A stretch of DNA of 26,562 bases from CAZIGK01 sp964538615 (GCA_964538615.1 CAZIGK010000028.1:1-26562); one strand, 5' to 3'; shown: positions 1-7,587, counted from the stretch's first letter. Notes: generated from the letters alone by a model not told the origin. Translations and numbers: made by a program.

Positions 1-55
1 CGGGGCTAAAGCCCCTCTCACTGCGTTCGCTAAAGGCGGCGGCCTGCTTGCCGCC
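1..55. repeat. Intergenic mosaic repeat, left copy
   Basis: These 55 bases recur identically at 26064-26118. The unit holds two small palindromes: GGGGCT-aa-AGCCCC, and GGCGGC paired with GCCGCC around a CTGCTT-containing loop. A diverged third copy of the distal part lies at 26268-26322. No protein is recognisable. It is probably one member of a dispersed intergenic repeat family rather than a gene. Confidence 0.8.
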
Positions 56-82
56 ATTCCCGCCCCAATGACCTAAATACAT

Positions 83-115
83 CTCGTCATGCCTGCGCAG
101 GCAGGCATCCACGAG
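83..115. repeat. REP-like hairpin
   Basis: ATGCCTGC (89-96) and GCAGGCAT (101-108) form a perfect 8-bp stem with a 4-base loop. CTCGT (83-87) and ACGAG (111-115) extend the pairing beyond a small internal bulge. The layout, a hairpin ending in GGCATCCA, resembles dispersed REP-like elements found in many proteobacterial genomes. There is no U-tract, so it is unlikely to be an intrinsic terminator. Confidence 0.6.
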
Positions 116-137
116 AAACTTTTCCTTGGCTCCGCTT

Positions 138-245
138 GGTTGTTTTATTCCCTCGTTGCTCGACTGCTGTCTCGCAAATGAGGGTAGCTCAGGGCTGGTT
201 CGGGCTTGCTAGCCCTCACCTGACACAACCGTTGGCGTAGCTTCG
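138..245. repeat. Intergenic mosaic repeat, second left block
   Basis: Bases 138-203 match 25925-25990 with two mismatches in 66. Bases 221-245 match 26243-26267 with one mismatch. The intervening hairpin (GGGCTTGCTAGCCC, 202-215) is a variant of the small palindromes at the right end of the window. Short tags such as TTGGCTCCGCT also recur at 126-136 and 320-330. The roughly 350 bases before the trigger-factor terminator appear to be entirely such modules, with no supported gene. Confidence 0.75.
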
Positions 246-350
246 TGCCTCTCGCTGACGCTCGGCTCAAAGGCTCGCACTCCTGTGCTCGCTTCTTGTC
301 CCTCGCATAAACTTTTCCTTGGCTCCGCTCGCCTCACCTGCCCTGCCAAC

Positions 351-381
351 AAAAAAGCCCCACCTAAAAGGTGAGGCTTTT
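351..381 (-). terminator. Rho-independent terminator of tig
   Basis: Read on the minus strand, AGCCTCACC pairs with GGTGGGGCT (one G-U pair) around a TTTTA loop, and a run of T follows. It lies 35 bases beyond the tig stop codon. The A-run on the other side means it could also work from the plus strand. Confidence 0.85.
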
Positions 382-415
382 CATTCGTCAACAAGAGGCC
401 ATGCAGCCTGACAGT

Positions 416-1858
416 TTAGGCCGATTTTTTCGCCGCTGCTTTTTTCGCTTTAGGCTTCTCTTCAGCCATTTCAGCAGCATCATCCTCCTCCGCTTTCGCT
501 GCTTTCTTCTTCGCAGGAGCCTTCTTCGCCGCTTTCGGGGCGTCTTCTTCCTGCGTCAGCTTCACCAGCTCTTCGGTGGTCACGTTTTTATCCTTGAAGG
601 ATACTTTCGTCAGCACAAAATCCACCGCCTTTTCTTCCAACAATGGGCCGGTCAGTTGTTGCAGTTGATCCGGGTGTTGCTGATAGAATTGCAGCACTTT
701 CTCTTCCTGACCAGGGAACATACGCGCCTGCTCAAACACCGCTTTGCGCACGTCATCCTGCGTGATTTGCAGGTTGTTCTTGTTGCTCACTTCTGCCAGC
801 AACAGCCCCAGCTTGACACGGCGCTCTGCCACTTTGCGATATTCCGCTTTCAGTTCATCCTCCGGCTTATCCAGAGACGCATCGCCCTGAGCCTTCGCAC
901 GGGATACTTTTTCCCACACAGACTGGAACTCCTGCTCCACCATGGTCTGCGGCAGCGGAAAGTCACACTTTGGCTCCAGCGCGTCAAACAACTCGCGCTT
1001 CAACTCGTTGCGCACCAGCACGTCATAATCCTTGCGCATACGCTCGGTGACCGCTTCTTTCAGCTTCTCCAGAGAGTCAAACCCCAGCTTCTTGGCAAAA
1101 TCTTCATCCACATCCGGGGTTTTCACTTCGCGCAACTCGTGCAGTGTCACGTCGAAGGTGGTTTCTTTGCCTTTCAGCTGCTCGGAATGGTAATCCGCTG
1201 GGAACGTAACGGTGATGGTTTTTTCTTCGCCCGGCTTCATGCCCTCTATTTGCTCTTCAAAACCGGGAATGAAAGAACCAGAACCCAGTTCCAAATGAAA
1301 CTGTTCGCCCTTGCCGCCATCAAATGGCACACCATCCAGCTTGCCCAGAAAATCAATCACCGCAATATCACCCTGCTTGGCTTTGCGCGGTTTTTCTACT
1401 GGCTGGTTATCACGGTTATGCTGTGCAATGCGCTCTAACCCTTCGGTCAATTCTTTATCGTCAATGCTGTAGGCCAAACGCTCAATCTTCAGGTCTGCAA
1501 AATCCATCTCCGGAATCTCCGGGAACAATTCCAGCGTCACCTTGTATTGCAGGTCTTTACCTGCATCAAACGACACCACTTCAAACTTCGGCTGCGTCGC
1601 CAGACGGTACCCTTTTTCCTGCATCAATTTCTGGCTGGAACGGTTCACAGCCTCTTCCAGCAATTCACCCATCACAGACTGGCCATAACGCTGTTCCAGA
1701 ATTTTGGTCGGAATCTTGCCCGGACGAAAACCCGGCACTTTTGCCCGCTGGCCAACCGCTTTCAGCTTGGCTTCTTTTTGCACTGCCAGTTCAGCAGCAG
1801 GGACAGTTACTTGATATTCACGGCGCAGACCTTCTGCGCTCAGTTCAGTCACTTGCAT
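416..1858 (-). CDS. tig: Trigger factor (ribosome-associated chaperone)
   Basis: Trigger factor docks beside the ribosomal exit tunnel, shields nascent chains and has peptidyl-prolyl isomerase activity. The ribosome-docking signature GFRPGK is at residues 43-48. An FKBP-type PPIase domain occupies about 165-245 (GDIAVIDFLGKLDG, then FIPGFEEQIEGMKPGE). The substrate-cradling C-terminal helical domain follows. I start at MQVTEL (1858): that is the usual family N-terminus and has a GGGG-containing Shine-Dalgarno-like stretch upstream. An in-frame ATG at 1888 would add ten atypical residues and lies almost at the predicted transcription start. The 480-residue length exceeds the roughly 430 of E. 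coli because of a C-terminal Lys/Ala/Glu-rich tail of about 45 residues. The clpP-clpX-lon genes that often follow tig are absent here; it is a single-gene unit with its own promoter and terminator. Confidence 0.97.
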   Translation of the reverse strand: MQVTELSAEGLRREYQVTVPAAELAVQKEAKLKAVGQRAKVPGFRPGKIPTKILEQRYGQSVMGELLEEAVNRSSQKLMQEKGYRLATQPKFEVVSFDAGKDLQYKVTLELFPEIPEMDFADLKIERLAYSIDDKELTEGLERIAQHNRDNQPVEKPRKAKQGDIAVIDFLGKLDGVPFDGGKGEQFHLELGSGSFIPGFEEQIEGMKPGEEKTITVTFPADYHSEQLKGKETTFDVTLHELREVKTPDVDEDFAKKLGFDSLEKLKEAVTERMRKDYDVLVRNELKRELFDALEPKCDFPLPQTMVEQEFQSVWEKVSRAKAQGDASLDKPEDELKAEYRKVAERRVKLGLLLAEVSNKNNLQITQDDVRKAVFEQARMFPGQEEKVLQFYQQHPDQLQQLTGPLLEEKAVDFVLTKVSFKDKNVTTEELVKLTQEEDAPKAAKKAPAKKKAAKAEEDDAAEMAEEKPKAKKAAAKKSA

Positions 1859-1899
1859 GGACGATACCCCACGATAGATGTGTCGCAATAATTAAACAG

Positions 1900-1928
1900 T
1901 CATTAAACAATAATTAGGTGTTTCGCAA
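1900..1928 (-). promoter_or_regulatory. Candidate sigma-70 promoter for tig
   Basis: On the minus strand TTGCGA (1928-1923) and TAATGA (1905-1900) are separated by 17 bases. Transcription would begin near 1893, giving a leader of about 35 bases before the chosen tig start. The flanking sequence is AT-rich compared with its surroundings. Confidence 0.55.
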
Positions 1929-2159
1929 AAAAAGCGTGTTCCCATACACGATGTTACGGGTTTGAGGCCGCACAAAACCATAGTTTGCATCAACTCGCAA
2001 GCAGAATAGCACGATACATGCTCCGGTAAAGACAACAGATGCCGCCCAATCCTCCTTCACCGTTTGCACGTCTCCAACGCTACCGGATTGCATTCATGAA
2101 CAGGAATGCTACAACAGGCACCTGAATAGCGCGTAGTACCACCCGTAAAGGAGGCTCTC

Positions 2160-2897
2160 ATGAACGATAATGACGATCTGGATATCGGTGAAGACGAATT
2201 GGATTTCGATGAAGAAGAAGATTACGAAGAACTCCCTCCGCGCAAGGCAGCCGTCATTCTTTCCGGTTGCGGTTTTTTAGATGGCGCGGAAATTCGCGAA
2301 GCCGTCATCAGCCTGCTGGTTCTCTCAGATATGAACGCAACAGTCACCTGCTTTGCTCCGGATATAGACCAACATCACGTCGTTAATCACCTCACCGGTG
2401 AAGTGATGCAGGAAACCCGCAATATACGTATCGAAGCCGCTCGTATTGCCCGTGGAGAGGTCAAAGACCTGAAAGATTTAAACCCCAGTCAGTTTGACCT
2501 GCTGGTCATCCCCGGTGGTTATGGCGTTGCCAAAAACCTGTCTGACTTCGCCACCAAAGGGGCGGATGCAACGGTACTTCCAGCGTTTAAGGCTGCTGTC
2601 GGGGGTTTCCTGCGTCAGAAAAAACCCATCGCCGCCATCTGTATTGCTCCGGCAGTTCTGGCCGCCGCAGTCAAGGGAGAAAAAGAAATCACCGTCACCA
2701 TAGGGGATGATCCTGAGACCGCTGCCGCTATTCGCCGCATGGGCAGCACCCACCAGTCCTGCGATAGCGACCAGATCTGCATTGATGTCACCCATAAAAT
2801 CGTCAGTTGCTCCGCCTACATGCGGGAAGACCCGCTAGCGGATATCGCCATGGGAATTGATAAATGCATTTCTCAGGCTGTGGAACTGTGCGGCTAA
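2160..2897 (+). CDS. elbB: ElbB-like DJ-1/PfpI family protein (glyoxalase-type)
   Basis: From about residue 28 the protein follows E. coli ElbB closely: VILSGCGFLDGAEI, CFAPD, NHLTGEVMQETRNI, VIPGGYGVAKNLSDFA, and the nucleophile-elbow CIAPA with the candidate catalytic cysteine at C161. ElbB belongs to the DJ-1/PfpI superfamily. Weak glyoxalase activity and a link to isoprenoid yield are reported for the family, but the physiological role is unsettled. The start is well set: AAAGGAGG lies six bases before ATG. The odd feature is an added N-terminal tail of about 27 residues in which more than half are Asp or Glu; usual ElbB proteins, about 217 residues long, lack it. The 3' end overlaps the next gene, which suggests co-transcription. 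Divergent from tig. Confidence 0.9.
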   Translation: MNDNDDLDIGEDELDFDEEEDYEELPPRKAAVILSGCGFLDGAEIREAVISLLVLSDMNATVTCFAPDIDQHHVVNHLTGEVMQETRNIRIEAARIARGEVKDLKDLNPSQFDLLVIPGGYGVAKNLSDFATKGADATVLPAFKAAVGGFLRQKKPIAAICIAPAVLAAAVKGEKEITVTIGDDPETAAAIRRMGSTHQSCDSDQICIDVTHKIVSCSAYMREDPLADIAMGIDKCISQAVELCG

Positions 2898-4129
2898 CGT
2901 TTTTTAGCTCTCCCCAGTTACGGGCGGCGTGGTTACCGCTGGCCGCCCTCACAGGCATGCTTGGAGGACTACTCTGGCCAGAGGCCGCTTCTTTCCTGCA
3001 TCCGTTTGGCCTGTTATTTTTACAGGCCATCCGCATGCTGGTGCTACCGCTGGTCATTCTCAGCCTGCTGTATGGCATCACCCACCTACCCAGCGGTACG
3101 GCACTTGGCCGGGTAGGAGGACGCGCATTATTCCTGTTCCTTGTCACCACTCTCATCGCCTCTCTGATTGGGGTAGGGACCGCATTACTGCTACAGCCGG
3201 GGGCGCATGCCACCTTGCCCACGTCTACCGCTTCGCTACCACCTCTGCCCACGGTCTTACAAAATCCTACTGCGCAGGGATTCATTCAACAACTGCTTCC
3301 CGCCAATCCCTTTCAGGCTTTGGCAGAAGGCCAGTTACTTCCCATTATCGTCCTGACGATACTGTTGGGCATTGCCATGCGCCGCACAGGGGGAGAAGCC
3401 CGCTTCTGGGTGGATGCCATCGCTTCCCTGTTCGCCATTTTCCAACAGCTTATCCAGATGATTTTATGGCTGGCACCTCTGGGGGTATTGGCCTTGCTAT
3501 GGCACATGACAGCAGAACAAGGTCTGCAAACTGCCCAATCGCTGTTTTATTTCATGGGCTGTGGCCTGCTGGCCTGTCTGTTGCAGGTGGTCTTCACCTA
3601 TGGCGGCCTGCTGCGCTTTCGCGCCCACCTACCGCTGCTTCCCCTACTCCGCAAAGGGCAAGAAGCCTTCTGGCTGGCTTTTTCCACCTCCTCCAGTGCC
3701 GCCACCTTACCTGTCACCCTCAAGGTTGCTCAGGAAAAACTAGGCATTTCCCGCCAAACCAGCGGTGTCGTTCTCCCGCTCGGCATGACCCTGAACATGG
3801 ACGGCTCCGCCCTGCATCTGGCACTGGCCGCAGGGTTTGTGGCGCAGGCCGCCCACATCACCCTGCACCTACAGGAATGGCTACTTATTATCGGCTGCGC
3901 GATGGGTATTTCCATTGGCGCCACCGGGGTTCCCGGTGTTGCAGGGCTTGGGTTTATCCTAATTTTAAGCATTACACGCTTACCAATGGAAGGCATGGTG
4001 CTGATTCTTGCTGTCGAACGCATCATGGATATGCTACGCACCACGGTCAATGTCATGGGTGACCTGACCGTATCCCTGCTGGTCGATCAGGCGGAAGGAG
4101 AATTGAATGAAACACAATACCGCACCTAA
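2864..4129 (+). CDS. Dicarboxylate/amino acid:cation symporter (DAACS family)
   Basis: Inner-membrane secondary transporter of the GltP/DctA/GltPh fold. Family landmarks are in order: the TM3 region RMLVLPLVILSLLYGI (57-72), the serine-rich hairpin STSSSAATLP (274-283), NMDGSA in TM7 (311-316), and the TM8 pattern D389, R392-T393, N396, D400. The arginine at the GltPh R397 position favours acidic substrates such as glutamate, aspartate or C4-dicarboxylates over neutral amino acids. The length of 421 is normal. The ATG at 2864 overlaps elbB by 34 bases; a GTG at 2888 is an alternative start, and neither has a strong ribosome-binding site, so translation may be coupled to elbB. The next gene overlaps its 3' end by 23 bases, completing a three-gene string. 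Confidence 0.93.
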   Translation: MHFSGCGTVRLTFFSSPQLRAAWLPLAALTGMLGGLLWPEAASFLHPFGLLFLQAIRMLVLPLVILSLLYGITHLPSGTALGRVGGRALFLFLVTTLIASLIGVGTALLLQPGAHATLPTSTASLPPLPTVLQNPTAQGFIQQLLPANPFQALAEGQLLPIIVLTILLGIAMRRTGGEARFWVDAIASLFAIFQQLIQMILWLAPLGVLALLWHMTAEQGLQTAQSLFYFMGCGLLACLLQVVFTYGGLLRFRAHLPLLPLLRKGQEAFWLAFSTSSSAATLPVTLKVAQEKLGISRQTSGVVLPLGMTLNMDGSALHLALAAGFVAQAAHITLHLQEWLLIIGCAMGISIGATGVPGVAGLGFILILSITRLPMEGMVLILAVERIMDMLRTTVNVMGDLTVSLLVDQAEGELNETQYRT

Positions 4130-4790
4130 CCGATGCCAAAGACACTTGCTATGGCTCTGCTGTCTGTTTTTGTTCGCCACATCCGCTGCGTGGGCACAAG
4201 CCCAACCCACTCACAACCCAACCTCCCGCTGCGAACCTACCATTACCACCCTCAAGAGCGGCGAATATCCGGGTAAAGACAAGATTCCCACCACCAACAA
4301 CCTGCGTGGCAAACCCGGCTCTCTGCTGGCGGCGGATGGTTTTCCCCTGCTGATCACTGGTCAGGTTCTGGATAAAGATTGCGTCCCTGTAGAAGGCGCT
4401 ATTATCGAAATCTGGCAAACCAACAGCGAAGGAAAATACGTGGCCGGTAAACCCACGACCTACGGGCAAAAGCAGTTTCTGGGCGCAGGACAAACCACCA
4501 CCGATAATCAGGGGCGCTACGCCTTCTACAGCATCTACCCGCGTGGGTATAACAACCTAGCGCCCCACATTCACTTCATGGTACGCAAATCCGGCTACCA
4601 AACCATTCAGACAGACTTGTTCTTTGCCTATGATCCCGCCAATGAAAAAGCTGTAAATATCCGACGCCTAAGCGATAAAGCCAAAACTCAGCTCATTCGC
4701 CCGCTCTATCCTCCCCAAACCGTAAGCGGTGACTACCGTGTGGATTTTCCTATCGTCCTGCGTGAACGTGAAACCTACCGGGGTCTCTAA
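4107..4790 (+). CDS. Exported intradiol ring-cleavage dioxygenase-like protein
   Basis: Resembles the catalytic core of protocatechuate 3,4-/catechol 1,2-dioxygenases, Fe(III) enzymes that open catechol rings between the hydroxyls. Conserved pieces are EIWQTNSEGKY (101-111), DNQGRYAFYSIYPRGY (133-148) and PHIHF (153-157). The likely iron ligands are Y111, Y148, H154 and H156. The first 30 residues form a signal peptide (LLWLCCLFLFATSAAWAQA), so it acts outside the cytoplasm, unlike classical PcaGH. Two cysteines (C42, C92) could form a disulfide. AAGGAG at 4095-4100 sets the start, inside the symporter gene. No beta-ketoadipate pathway gene is in the window, so a catabolic role is not supported. 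Secreted members of this superfamily have been implicated in aromatic or extracellular chemistry, and the substrate here is unknown. Confidence 0.85.
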   Translation: MKHNTAPNRCQRHLLWLCCLFLFATSAAWAQAQPTHNPTSRCEPTITTLKSGEYPGKDKIPTTNNLRGKPGSLLAADGFPLLITGQVLDKDCVPVEGAIIEIWQTNSEGKYVAGKPTTYGQKQFLGAGQTTTDNQGRYAFYSIYPRGYNNLAPHIHFMVRKSGYQTIQTDLFFAYDPANEKAVNIRRLSDKAKTQLIRPLYPPQTVSGDYRVDFPIVLRERETYRGL

Positions 4791-4816
4791 GCACATGCCC
4801 GATGAGATGATTCCAG

Positions 4817-4974
4817 CCCCTTAGATGGTGTCGTCAAATTCGCTAGTACACGGCGAAAATGGCTGTTTTGCGAGCAGCAGAGTGAGCGTACATCGTGGTA
4901 CGTGACATGAGCAGCGTAGTAAAACGGCCATTTGTAGCATGTAATTAGTAGAATTTGACGACCCTATCTAGGGG
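4817..4974. repeat. 158-bp nested palindromic element in convergent intergenic region
   Basis: The outer arms 4817-4841 and 4950-4974 pair (CCCCTTAGAT.., GTCGTCAAATTC with GAATTTGACGAC) with only a few mismatches. The inner arms AAATGGCTGTTTT (4857-4869) and AAAACGGCCATTT (4921-4933) pair with one mismatch. At the centre GCGTAC faces GTACGT. The whole could fold into one long cruciform or hairpin. It lies between convergent genes and its right arm supplies the last codons and stop of the rimI-like gene. It looks like a non-coding dispersed element (MITE-like or a palindromic intergenic repeat). It might also block read-through between the converging transcripts. Confidence 0.85.
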
Positions 4975-5476
4975 TAGTCGTCAAAACATCTGCCATACCG
5001 TCTACGTTCCAACGCAAGACTCTCGCATCACTGCAATGCCCATCCGGGTGGGTGTAATAATGCGCACGCTTTCCTACATTCTGAAAACCTGCCCGTTCAT
5101 ACAGCCGTAACGCTGCAGTGTTTTCCACATCCACTTCCAAAAATAAGCAAGCCACCGCTTGGTGTTGCAACATACGCTGTAATGCCTGCAACATGGCCAA
5201 CCCCTGCCCGCATCCACGGTATGCTGGCTGTATCCCCAATGTCAGAATTTCGGCCTCATCCCCAACCCTCTGCAACAGCACCATCCCCAATGGCAAGGCG
5301 TCACTTTCCGGCTCACCCCACCAATAAAGCTCCGTGACAGGGTTATGGCACAAAGCCATCCACTCTCTGGCAGACCACCCCCCATCCGGAAACAACTGCC
5401 CATGCAACCATTCCGCCCGGTGAGCAACGGCCTCCTTCTCTCCTGCAGCCCGTATCAATCGCGGGTGAAGACGCAT
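4964..5476 (-). CDS. RimI-like GNAT N-acetyltransferase
   Basis: GNAT-fold acyltransferase using acetyl-CoA. Motif A reads LGIQPAYRGCGQGLAMLQ (acetyl-CoA pyrophosphate loop RGCGQG). Motif B reads LEVDVENTAALRLYERAGFQNVGKRAHYY, the typical RimI arrangement, in which the tyrosines act near catalysis. RimI acetylates the N-terminal alanine of ribosomal protein S18; that substrate is an inference from family resemblance. The ATG at 5476 has a GGGGATGG stretch just upstream and overlaps the upstream methyltransferase gene by 22 bases, so the two are probably co-translated. The final residues (TTTPR) and the stop lie inside the palindromic element at 4817-4974, which suggests that insertion of the element reshaped the C-terminus. 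The usual partner tsaB is not adjacent. Confidence 0.85.
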   Translation of the reverse strand: MRLHPRLIRAAGEKEAVAHRAEWLHGQLFPDGGWSAREWMALCHNPVTELYWWGEPESDALPLGMVLLQRVGDEAEILTLGIQPAYRGCGQGLAMLQALQRMLQHQAVACLFLEVDVENTAALRLYERAGFQNVGKRAHYYTHPDGHCSDARVLRWNVDGMADVLTTTPR

Positions 5477-6549
5477 ACCATCCCCGGCACGTCCTTATAC
5501 AACATCATCTCCTGCTGCCGGAACAACCGTAACCCCTGTGCCTCTGCCAGAGCCTTGACATACGAGGGTTTATGGCGAAACCTTCCGCTACCCTGCACCA
5601 GTTGCATCGGCTCTACGGCTGTTTCGTCCAGCACCTCAATCGTGAAGGCGAAAGCACCTTTTGGTGCCAGCACCGCCGCCACTGCCTGAAACCAACCCTC
5701 CAGTGCCGCATTATAATTCAGCACTCCCCCCGCCGTCACCACATCCAGAGACCTTGGCTCCAGCGATGCCATATAATCCACTGCCTCGCGCAGCACCAAC
5801 GCATCATATAATGGCTTATCCTCTGCCTTCAATCGCGGCTGCATCTGCATCATCCGCTCGCTGATATCCACCCCTACCAGTCGCCGCGCAATATAGCGAA
5901 TTTTACGCCCTGTCTGCCCCGTACCACAGCCTGCATCCAATATGCTAAAGCGGCTGGCACTTGGTTCATTCGCGCCATAGGTCACTTCAAACCACTGTTT
6001 CAGAGCAATCCCAATCTCTCCTGCTCCCTGATACTGCATGGTATCCACGTAAATAGAGTCATAGACCGGTGCCAACAGATCAAATTGCTCACGCACCAGA
6101 CCATAGGGCGTCCGCGTAACCGCTTCGCCCGGCTCTCCCAATACAGCCAGCATAAAGCGCGTTTCGCTGTGATCCGGCTTCAGTTGCAATACTTTTCGAT
6201 ACGACATCACCGCCTCGGCTGTTTGCCCCATCGCCTGCTGGCAACGCCCCTGCCGATACCACGCTTCCACATGGTTCGGTTCCAGTTTCAAAATAAACTT
6301 ATAACGCAGCAATGCATCCGCATAATTGCCTTTCGCAAAATGTGCTGCCCCTACTTCCAGATTCGTCTCCGGCAAATCCTGCATCCGCCGTTGCAATTCA
6401 GGAATATTCCGCCACCATTCTATCAGCGTATCGCGCCCCAGTGCCAACAGATCACTCAGGGTGACCATGCCGCCGTACAGAACACGCTCCTGCTGTTCAT
6501 AGCGTCTCTGGCGCCAGACTTTGCGCTTTTTCCAGGCTTTCATCAGCAT
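5455..6549 (-). CDS. TPR-repeat class I SAM-dependent methyltransferase
   Basis: A two-part protein. Residues 63-130 hold two tetratricopeptide repeats (NLEVGAAHFAKGNYADALLR and VEAWYRQGRCQQAMGQTAEA types), a protein-binding scaffold. Residues about 150-364 are a Rossmann-like methyltransferase with SAM motif I ILDAGCGTGQTG (203-214) and acidic motif II VGVDIS (225-230). The closest class by eye is the 'predicted methyltransferase with TPR repeat' group, some of which are annotated as trans-aconitate or ubiquinone-related methyltransferases; the substrate is unknown. The basic N-terminus (KKRKVWRQRR) is unusual. The start at 6549 has AAGGA nine bases upstream; the ATG at 6543 is possible. It diverges from ubiG and overlaps the rimI-like gene downstream. 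Confidence 0.85.
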   Translation of the reverse strand: MLMKAWKKRKVWRQRRYEQQERVLYGGMVTLSDLLALGRDTLIEWWRNIPELQRRMQDLPETNLEVGAAHFAKGNYADALLRYKFILKLEPNHVEAWYRQGRCQQAMGQTAEAVMSYRKVLQLKPDHSETRFMLAVLGEPGEAVTRTPYGLVREQFDLLAPVYDSIYVDTMQYQGAGEIGIALKQWFEVTYGANEPSASRFSILDAGCGTGQTGRKIRYIARRLVGVDISERMMQMQPRLKAEDKPLYDALVLREAVDYMASLEPRSLDVVTAGGVLNYNAALEGWFQAVAAVLAPKGAFAFTIEVLDETAVEPMQLVQGSGRFRHKPSYVKALAEAQGLRLFRQQEMMLYKDVPGMVCVFTRD

Positions 6550-6583
6550 ATGGGGCAGTCCTTTTGCTTGTCTGATGGGTCGG

Positions 6584-6613
6584 TTGCAGTATATCGCGAA
6601 AATAGTTTATGAT
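6584..6613 (+). promoter_or_regulatory. Candidate sigma-70 promoter for ubiG
   Basis: TTGCAG (6584-6589) and TATGAT (6608-6613) are spaced by 18 bases, in an AT-rich patch of the gap between the divergent TPR-methyltransferase and ubiG genes. The implied leader is roughly 65 bases. Confidence 0.55.
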
Positions 6614-6685
6614 ATACTTCGTATTTGCCTCTGGCCAAACAGACCGCGCCCCCTTGCGCCCCCCACCCTCACGGAGCCTTCATCC

Positions 6686-7417
6686 ATGACCGCACAAACC
6701 GTTGACCCGGCAGAAATTGAGCATTTCAGCAAAATGGCGGAAGACTGGTGGAATCCAAACGGTAAGTTTGCCCCGCTGCATCGCATTGCACCGCATCGGC
6801 TGCATTACGTTAAGCAGCAGATATGCCAGCATTATCAGCGAGACACCTCTTCTCCCTCTGCCCTCACCGGTCTCACCTTGTTAGATGTCGGCTGCGGTGG
6901 TGGCCTGATAGCCGAACCCATGACCCGTCTGGGCGCAACGGTCACCGGCATTGATGCCACCGAAAAAAACATCAAAACCGCCTCCCTCCACGCCCGGCAA
7001 CAACAACTGGAAATCACCTACCGCCACACCACCACCGATCAACTGGTGGCAGAAAAAGCACAATTTGATGTCGTACTCGCACTGGAAGTGCTGGAACATG
7101 TCGCGGATGTACCGCAATTCCTGCAAGAGGTCGCCACCCTGTGCAAACCGGGAGGCATTGTCCTCTTTTCTACCCTCAATCGCACGCCACAATCTTACCT
7201 GAAAGCCATTATTGGCGCAGAGTATCTGTTGCGTTGGCTACCCCGTGGCACCCACCACTGGCAGAAATTCATCACCCCGGCGGAACTCACCATCGCAGCG
7301 GAAGCTTGCGGCCTCACCGTCACCGATATCACAGGCCTCAGCATGAACCCTATCAGCTTCCGCTGGAACCTGAGCGCAGATGTCTCGGTCAATTACTTCG
7401 TCCGTTGTATCCGCTAG
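6686..7417 (+). CDS. ubiG: Ubiquinone biosynthesis O-methyltransferase UbiG
   Basis: UbiG carries out both O-methylations of the ubiquinone head group, using SAM, at the membrane-associated Ubi complex. The sequence shows the family opening (EIEHFSKMAEDWWNPNGKF.., residues 10-28), SAM motif I LLDVGCGGGLIAEPM (65-79), VTGID (86-90), the post-motif LALEVLEHV (131-139), and the UbiG-specific RGTHHWQKFITP (187-198). The length of 243 matches the family (E. coli 240). The start at ATG 6686 is set by GGAG nine bases upstream; the frame stays open further 5' but that part is not UbiG-like. The presence of ubiG implies ubiquinone-based respiration. It converges with the peptidase gene. Confidence 0.97.
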   Translation: MTAQTVDPAEIEHFSKMAEDWWNPNGKFAPLHRIAPHRLHYVKQQICQHYQRDTSSPSALTGLTLLDVGCGGGLIAEPMTRLGATVTGIDATEKNIKTASLHARQQQLEITYRHTTTDQLVAEKAQFDVVLALEVLEHVADVPQFLQEVATLCKPGGIVLFSTLNRTPQSYLKAIIGAEYLLRWLPRGTHHWQKFITPAELTIAAEACGLTVTDITGLSMNPISFRWNLSADVSVNYFVRCIR

Positions 7418-7447
7418 GCTGCATCACTCTTTGGTAGAGCATGTCAT

Positions 7448-7537
7448 GAAAAGGCTGTACTCTGGGAACCGCTAGCGTGGAAATGTCGTCTTTGCAGTCC
7501 AATTCATGCTTCATGGTGCCAGAACCCCAGCCTTTTC
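7448..7537. repeat. Long imperfect inverted repeat between convergent genes
   Basis: The arms GAAAAGGCTG (7448-7457) and CAGCCTTTTC (7528-7537) are perfectly complementary. Inner CTGG (7462-7465) and CCAG (7519-7522), then ACC (7468-7470) and GGT (7515-7517), extend the stem. The loop is about 44 bases. There is no following U-tract, so it is not a standard terminator. It could be a small structured RNA or a palindromic intergenic element; I see no known RNA family in it. Confidence 0.5.
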
Positions 7538-7587
7538 CTCTCCGCCAACATCTGCCTGCCTGCATAGGGACAAGGCCGCGTCACACG

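Noticed and set aside
180..215. tRNA-like D-arm (GGTAGCTCAGGGCTGGTTCG)-type stretch in the repeats
   Set aside because: No acceptor stem, anticodon arm or T-arm can be placed around it, and the same sequence recurs near 25968 as part of the repeat.
209..394. Small minus-strand open frame in the left repeat block
   Set aside because: Its residues come from intergenic repeats that recur at the right end of the window; there is no ribosome-binding site or family.
371..1438. Long plus-strand open frame opposite trigger factor
   Set aside because: It lies antisense to a clear tig gene, is rich in Arg/Leu/Phe as expected for an antisense shadow, and has no recognisable domain.
7425..7545. Possible tRNA remnant after ubiG (TTTGGTAGAGCATG)
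   Set aside because: Only the D-loop-like piece fits; the remainder forms a different long inverted repeat and lacks a T-loop.
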